From NCBI GenBank assembly GCA_003024985.2, contig PXIH01S0006119.1: a stretch of 23,175 nt of DNA, one strand, 5' to 3'. The translations under genes were made by a program, and so were the position numbers. The notes beneath the pieces were generated by a model. It was not told the origin of the DNA and did not search any database. It saw only the letters and a list, made by a program, of their open reading frames with translations. This document shows positions 18,642 to 23,175 of the stretch, piece after piece (positions within the stretch are counted from its first letter, which is position 1; each line of letters starts with the position of its first letter). This DNA is from Euperipatoides rowelli (lineage: Eukaryota > Onychophora > Udeonychophora > Euonychophora > Peripatopsidae).

Positions 18642-18758
18642 ACCTGGAAAAGACTGGAGTATTACTGGCTACCCTGGGGATTGAAACTGTCCCCGGTGGT
18701 ATATGTCATAGGCTGCAGCAGCATGGCACACTATCCAGTGATCTACTGCCCTTTGATT
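18590..18758 (-). mobile_element. tRNA-derived SINE, minus strand
   Basis: Read on the minus strand from about 18756, the sequence contains TAGATCACTGGATAGTGTG, which resembles a pol III A box and the tRNA D-arm pattern TRGC-CAGTGG. About 45 bp later comes ACAGTTTCAATCCCC, which resembles the B box and T-arm pattern GGTTCAATCCC. The spacing and order match a tRNA head. The sequence then continues into a non-tRNA body toward 18600 and the CTCGGTG inverted repeat. The acceptor stem and anticodon arm do not fold into a clean tRNA, so it is a SINE rather than a functional tRNA gene. The target duplication was not identified. Confidence 0.7.
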
Positions 18759-19029
18759 AATTATTATCAATATTATATTTCAGAAATTCCTAAAAACAAA
18801 AAAAAATAAAATCACTAAGATTGAAATTTTATTAGTTTTTAAAAATAAAAGGGTAAATATTTATCATGATTTTATTATTGGTTATTTTAAATATTATTCA
18901 ATTATTGTTTAGAAATAAAAGAAAATTACCTTTCTGTAATTTAAAAAAGTAAATAAAACATGATATATTTGTAATATAAGTACGTAATTGCTCTGATTTT
19001 TTTATTATTTTATATTTAGAATTATATAG

Positions 19030-19118
19030 ATTCTTAGAAAAATGGCAAAGAAAGATAAAAATCTTTTGCATCCCAAGAGTGTGAACCTCCACCCTCGGAG
19101 AATGTAATGATGACGATA
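19030..19118 (+). pseudogene. Possible 3' end of a LINE related to the 10.1-10.8 kb copy
   Basis: GTGTGAACCTCCACCCTCGGAGAATG near 19079-19104 resembles the end of the LINE remnant at 10726-10748 (GTGAACCTCTGCCTCGGAAAATG). In translation both give VNL followed by a short basic tail. Here it is followed by ATGATGACGATA, a degenerate trinucleotide tail like those ending RTE-type elements. Only the last few dozen bases would be present, typical of severe 5' truncation. Confidence 0.45.
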
Positions 19119-19209
19119 TTGGAAATTATTGAAGGGTATTATCAATGCTATAATTATAATACACTTTAATCATTTCCTATATTATCATCATTACATTGTA
19201 AACTTTTGT

Positions 19210-19372
19210 TTTTATTTTTCCAAAAAAATATACATGTTTAATTCATCAAATTTTCTTATTTCTTCTAAAAAAAGTCTTAAAAATCTAAGTTTTATACAAT
19301 GTTAGAGGAAGTGTCATTTCTTACATCATCTTAAACCATCTTAGCAAATACCAACTATTTGTTTATTACATC
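19210..19372. repeat. Left part of foldback-family repeat, interrupted at 19372
   Basis: It shares AAATTTTCTTATTTC, AAAATCTAAGTTTTATA and TTACATCATCTTAAA with the foldback arm at 6095-6200. The homology stops where TAGGGTTGCC begins at 19373. Similar ACATCATCTTAAA sequence resumes at 21237, consistent with a foldback copy split by an insertion. Confidence 0.7.
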
Positions 19373-19432
19373 TAGGGTTGCCATAAGTCCTGGAAATCCA
19401 GGGTTGTCCCTGTTTTGAGCATTAATAAAACT

Positions 19433-19806
19433 TGTCCTGCCAGCAGGGTGAAATTAGGCATGGTCTTTTTGGGCTGAAGCATAGGGCCCCGTTCAATCAT
19501 AGGGCCCTCTTGTTGTCAAAAAAAATTAAAATAAAACAATTTGTATTGCGATTATAAGAAAAAATAAATTATTCGTAGATTCATACAATGTTTAAATGAT
19601 GTGGACGATTGTACTGTTACTAAAGTACTGATTAGGGCATCCAAACTTACTGAGATTGACCGGTAAACGGTAAATATTTTAAGTAAAAACTGTTGCCTAT
19701 AATTTTATTTAAAAACAGTAAAATACAGTTTTCAGCAATTGGGGTAGGCCCACAAAAAGTGATAGTCCAGGGCCCCCAAAGTTAACGGTCCGCCCCTGTG
19801 TCCTGG
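19433..19806. mobile_element. Nested hAT-like MITE (~358 bp)
   Basis: The element 19441-19798 ends in GGTCCGCCCCTG, whose reverse complement CAGGGGCGGACC is a typical hAT terminus. The left end reads CAGCAGGGTGAAATT, which matches imperfectly. The flanks are TGTCCTGC (19433-19440) and TGTCCTGG (19799-19806), 7 of 8 identical. Both subterminal regions contain AGGGCCC/GGGCCCC-type words in inverse orientation. It interrupts the left part of the TAGGGTTGCC element. The weak left terminus lowers certainty. Confidence 0.65.
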
Positions 19807-19944
19807 AAAGAATCCAATAATCATGTCAAATTCCTGTATTCTTAAATATTTGTCCATCACATTTTTTGTTACGTTATTTTTTTATTTAAAAAAACATCTA
19901 TATACAATAAAACTTCTGGCGAGGAATTAAAATAAACAAATAGC

Positions 19945-20090
19945 CAAGGGACCGTGGCCGTGAGGTTTTGTACCCTGTCACAGTAGCCTTGTGCATATAA
20001 AGGGTCGTGAGTTTGATCCCTGGACAGCTCCGGTGCAAAAAATTTGGTGAATTTTCTTTTGCTGTTTGGCAGCACCGGGGAATTTAGTAT
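19945..20090 (+). mobile_element. tRNA-derived SINE, plus strand
   Basis: GGGACCGTGGCCGTGAGG (from 19948) resembles a tRNA 5' region with an A box, and GTCGTGAGTTTGATCCC (20004-20020) matches a B box closely. The 50-bp spacing fits a tRNA head. The acceptor half and anticodon arm are degenerate, so this is a SINE rather than a working tRNA gene. The body continues through GCTCCGGTGC and its inverse GCACCGGGG near 20072-20080, and the unit appears to end near 20090. It is a different family from the SINE at 18590-18758. A minus-strand frame crossing it has no meaning. Confidence 0.7.
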
Positions 20091-20853
20091 AATATATCTG
20101 TATTAATTGTATGTTTCGTTATAGAAAATTAGATTTATGACAAAGGAAAAAGGAATAATAGAATTAACAAATAGAGAATGGACATGCGCAAGAAGAAGTC
20201 TTGCAACACTGTTGTATCCGGTTTAAGAAGACTGTTAAACCATACAAATTGTACATAATGAAAATAAACGCAGAAATTTCCTCTGGAAATTTGTTTAAAA
20301 AAAAAAATAAATAAATATGACAATACACAACAATCAATTTGTTTAACCAATAGAGTGGAACATAATATTCTCATTAATGAATTGTGCAGTGGACTGATAA
20401 AAGAAATAGATTAAAGACCATATGGATGATACAGTATAACGTCAGCAATATGACCTGTGGTGATTTTTATTCTTTCATAAGAAAAAAATCATAAGAAAAT
20501 ATCCAAAACAAAATCAAGACAATGGAATTAATTGTAATGCAACCACAATTGTTAATTCTAATCTAATCTATAATGCTATATTATATTAACCATAAAATTA
20601 ATAAAAAAGTCTATCAAATTTTTAATTTGTCAGTGATTTATTTTATTTTTTTTTTGCAGTTGGAATAAAGAGGCTGTGTGTCCTGTATTTTTATAAACCC
20701 TAAATTAAAATGTTATTAATTATATAAATATTGCTCTACTTTTTAAATAATATTTAAGATTAAGATTTTTTAGTTAACAAGTTTTCTCATTCCATGACCA
20801 TCTTCAGGCCTTTCCCGACCAGAGGCCTGTTCTTTCCATAGAACATAATTGAC
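20091..20853. other. AT-rich interior of the hAT-like element, no gene seen
   Basis: No transposase motif or coding-like frame was found. A hydrophobic minus-strand frame at 20135-20374 reflects A-rich sequence on the plus strand. AGGCCTTTCC/AGAGGCCT words near 20807-20828 form a small hairpin. Confidence 0.45.
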
Positions 20854-21236
20854 TGAATTTTGCATTTAGAGTGCATAAAACTTAACTAAACAATAAATTA
20901 AAAAAATCTAGTAAGTTCCCATGCTCCCTTGACCCCAGTGTGGGGCTGAATGCCCTAGACTCCCCCACCACACAATTTACTGTCCTGGATTTCCACTTTG
21001 AACATATGGCAACCCTAGTCCTAGTGTCATGCCACTTTTTTGTTTTGTTTGAGAACGTCTCAATAAATTTTNTGAATTTTGCATTTAGAGTGCATAAAAC
21101 TTAACTAAACAATAAATTAAAAAATATGGGATATTCCCATGCTCCCTTGACCCCAGTGCAGGGCTGAATGCCCTAGACTCCCCCACCCTCACAGTTTATT
21201 GTCCTGGATTTCCACTTTGAACATATGGCAACCCTA
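20854..21236. repeat. 164-bp direct repeat pair around the N at 21072
   Basis: Copies lie at 20854-21017 and 21073-21236. Both begin TGAATTTTGCATTTAGAGTG and end ACATATGGCAACCCTA, with scattered differences such as GTGTGGGGCTG against GTGCAGGGCTG. The second copy begins directly after the N. Two alleles placed side by side at a contig join, or a real terminal duplication of the hAT-like element, would both explain this. Confidence 0.9.
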
Positions 21237-21420
21237 CTTACATCATTTCTTACATCATCTTAAATAGAAATCAAAGCAAACACCAGCTGTTTACATCTAT
21301 TACATCATCTTAAACAAAAATCAAAACAAACACCAGATGTTTGCAGACATCATCTATTACACCATCCTAACAGAAAACAAACACAGGTGTTTGCTTACAT
21401 CATTTATTACATCATCATAA
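21237..21420. repeat. Degenerate ~50-bp tandem repeat (ACATCATCTTAAACA unit)
   Basis: Units run ACATC-ATTACATCATCTTAAA, CAAAAATCAAAACAAACACC and AG-TGTTTGC. Copies begin near 21240, 21294, 21350 and 21396. The same word order is present once at the apex of the foldback at 6181-6240 in diverged form, so this is an expansion of that family's centre. Confidence 0.8.
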
Positions 21421-21423
21421 GAG

Positions 21424-21670
21424 TGGTGTCACACTGGTCATTGTGTTGGCGTAGCAGTGACACAATTTTTATAAAGCACATAGTTTGTAATGGGAAGCGC
21501 AAAATAGATATTTGCGTTAGTTTTGCCATCATTTGCAGTAGACTTGTGGTGAAAAAACATAGAGCTTGTTTTAAAAAACTGTTGCGTGAACTAGCGGCCG
21601 TTTGCGTAGAAATCTACGCATTTTTTTTATAAAGAACATCGTTTTCAATGAGATGCGCCATATACACTGC
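21424..21670. repeat. Unclassified GC-richer repeat with internal similarities
   Basis: GTGGTGTCACACTGG at the start and GCAGTGACACA at 21454-21464 are partly inverse. TTTTATAAAGCACATAGTTT (21466-21485) resembles TTTTATAAAGAACATCGTTT (21626-21645), each followed by AATG and a GCGC word, and TAGAAATCTACGCA (21607-21620) is a small hairpin. This pattern suggests a piece of a DNA transposon, but I could not find a terminus pair with a duplication. The 81-codon plus-strand frame here has no recognisable domain. Confidence 0.45.
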
Positions 21671-23079
21671 AAGTTTAATGCCATTAGGATCTTTCTATTT
21701 CCGTCTGATATCTTGCTTTCATAATTAAAAAAAAAAAGTTGTGTTTTTGGAATATAAGTTCTAAAATAAGCAAAACCAAAAGCAATGCTTGAACATGATC
21801 TATTAATTTAAGAAGAGAGAAAGAAAAAAAAAGAATGGCTTTAATACTCAAGCTGTCTCCTGTTGCCGATCAAAAAGAAAAAAAATCCCTACAGTAGATG
21901 AAAGATTATTGCGAGTGGTCTTCCTTGAAATGAATAGACAATAGCCGGCCAGTAAGTCCACTTCTTATGATGAATGTTTGTTTGAAAATTATTCTTAGAT
22001 GACAAATATTACTGTGGCAGCAAATTCTCACAGAGAAGAAGAATCATATTATCGTTGTGGGAACTTTGTTAGGAGTGCTGAGCACCACCACATGGCAAAA
22101 TTGAGTGTGGTTGTGACTCGTGAAACACATTTCCTGAGCTAAAGAACAGAGAAGAGCCGAACAGGTATTTTAAGAACAGGATGTTCCTCCTGTTCATTAG
22201 AAAGAACTGGTAAGAAAGAGCAGTCTGTCCTTTTACTCCTCCATCTCTACCCAGAACATCTTCGTCAAGGACCCCTATACTTTGCATACATTAGCTGCAT
22301 GATAGATACGCCTGGCTAAATTTCCAGAAACAATTTCCATATTTGGTTATCAAAAGAATATGGCCTAACTATATTGTGTGGCCCATGAAACTTTTACAGA
22401 AACAAGCTTGTTTCCAAAATAAATACACTTTTTTTTTTCTGACGTCTACATTCATTTTAATTTATCATCTATATAATCAATATAAATGTGAAATTATTTA
22501 CTTCTTGTTAACATTTATATTTTTAATTAACATTTTAATAAAATAATGATTAGAAAAACATCATTGTAAATTTTTTTTTTCTTCTCCCCCTGATCTTCTA
22601 GATTAATTTTCTGCACAAAACTAAAAATAGTTATTTTATTATTGTTCAGTTAAAAATAAATTGTTATGCTTCAATAATTCTAGGAGTTTTAAAAGTAATT
22701 TTAATTATCTTCTTTTCTAAAAAAAAAATAATAATTATAAACATATCAATGCAAATAATTGTATTGCTTTTGTGTTTTTTTTTTTATGTTTACTGAAATT
22801 ACTATTTTAATGAAATCAATAAAATATAATTAGAGTCATTTCTTGGGAGAGTGAGGGTTAATATTTTTGTGGGGTGAGGGAGAAAGGTAAAACCAAGTTC
22901 TATTTTAATCAATTATCTAAGGAACACTAAGCAACATTTGTTAATCAATATTTCTATTTTTATTCAAATGTTTTTTATACTGACATATTTTTATTTCATC
23001 TTGAAATCTGTGACGATTTCCACGATAAATATGCCTTAGAGTCTGGATCTCAGACTTCACATAGCCTTCAACCAATATG
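21671..23079. other. Mostly AT-rich DNA, no gene seen
   Basis: The part at 21890-22340 is less AT-rich but yields no frame with a recognisable domain. It contains a small hairpin, GAACAGGA and its complement TCCTGTTC, around 22175-22197. From 22340 to 23079 the sequence returns to AT-rich DNA with poly-A and poly-T runs. Confidence 0.45.
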
Positions 23080-23175
23080 TCCTACATCAGGGGTCTCCAA
23101 CTTTTTTAGCCTAAGGGCCACACTAAATCCTCCATTAAGTCCCAAGGGCCAAGACCTAGTTGAGAAGCTTTTTTT
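23080..23175. mobile_element. hAT transposon terminus, cut by window end
   Basis: CAGGGGTCTCCAACTTTTTT at 23088 followed by AGCCTAAGGGCCACACTAAA is the characteristic end of Charlie/Buster-like hAT elements in many animals. The eight bases before it, TCCTACAT (23080-23087), would be the left copy of the target duplication. The other end lies outside the window, so length and coding status are unknown. Confidence 0.75.

Larger units (their letters stand above)
19365..21244. mobile_element. hAT-like element with 13-bp TIRs, host to nested insertions
   Basis: The left terminus TAGGGTTGCCATA (19373-19385) and its exact reverse complement at 21224-21236 bound 1864 bp. The flanks are ATTACATC (19365-19372) and CTTACATC (21237-21244), 7 of 8 identical. 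Beyond the termini both ends contain the word TGGAAATCCAGG in inverse orientation, extending the terminal homology. The terminus fits the YARNG rule for hAT. No transposase is visible. The interior carries a smaller hAT-like insertion (19441-19798), a SINE (about 19945-20090) and a duplicated right end (20854-21017 and 21073-21236) around the N at 21072. The target duplication must be treated carefully because TTACATC is itself a recurring word in the flanking repeat. Confidence 0.68.

Noticed and set aside
18670-18756. Functional tRNA gene on the minus strand
   Set aside because: There is no clean cloverleaf, and the unit continues into a repeat body, so it is called a SINE.
19950-20025. Functional tRNA gene
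   Set aside because: The A and B boxes are present, but the acceptor stem and anticodon arm do not pair properly. A SINE head explains the sequence better.
22069-22287. 72-codon minus-strand frame in a less AT-rich patch
   Set aside because: There is no recognisable domain, no splice-site support and no homology that I can identify. The length is within chance expectation.

Overview
The window is AT-rich non-coding DNA from a eukaryote, most likely an invertebrate animal. It has no operon structure or bacterial gene density, long A/T homopolymers, many diverged transposable elements, tRNA-derived SINE-like units and several minisatellites. The species cannot be named from the sequence. No intact gene is visible. 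The only stretch resembling a host coding exon is a 122-codon minus-strand open frame near 669-1037; it is not recognised and is doubtful.

Layout. 1-2100 is AT-rich unique sequence with the candidate exon. 2100-2180 is a near-perfect 81-bp palindrome. 2426-2913 is an internally deleted hAT transposon with an exact 8-bp target-site duplication and a recognisable transposase remnant. 3692-6190 is an assembly-problem zone: contig pieces separated by single Ns carry two different exact 95-bp overlaps, suggesting that two pieces were placed in swapped order. This zone also holds a ~430-bp inverted repeat, a ~70-bp-period minisatellite and a foldback element. 5891-7953 is bounded by exact 13-bp inverted repeats and exact 8-bp target duplications (hAT-like). 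About 10107-10760 is the decayed C-terminal end of a non-LTR reverse transcriptase. 14729-14894 is a small hAT MITE. 15605-16575 and 17055-17310 are degenerate tandem arrays. 18065-18518 is a hAT element with an exact 8-bp duplication. 18567-18760 and 19945-20090 hold tRNA-derived SINE-like units. 19210-21420 is a nest: a foldback-family repeat interrupted by a hAT-like element, which itself contains a smaller hAT insertion and a SINE. The window ends inside another hAT terminus at 23088.

The identified features are mostly mobile elements and repeats, so there is no pathway or gene cooperation to describe. I found no convincing new biological system. The most useful results are several element boundaries supported by target-site duplications, the layered insertion history, and the misassembly signature at 3692-6190. 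Long stretches not listed as features are AT-rich sequence in which I see neither coding potential nor a classifiable repeat.
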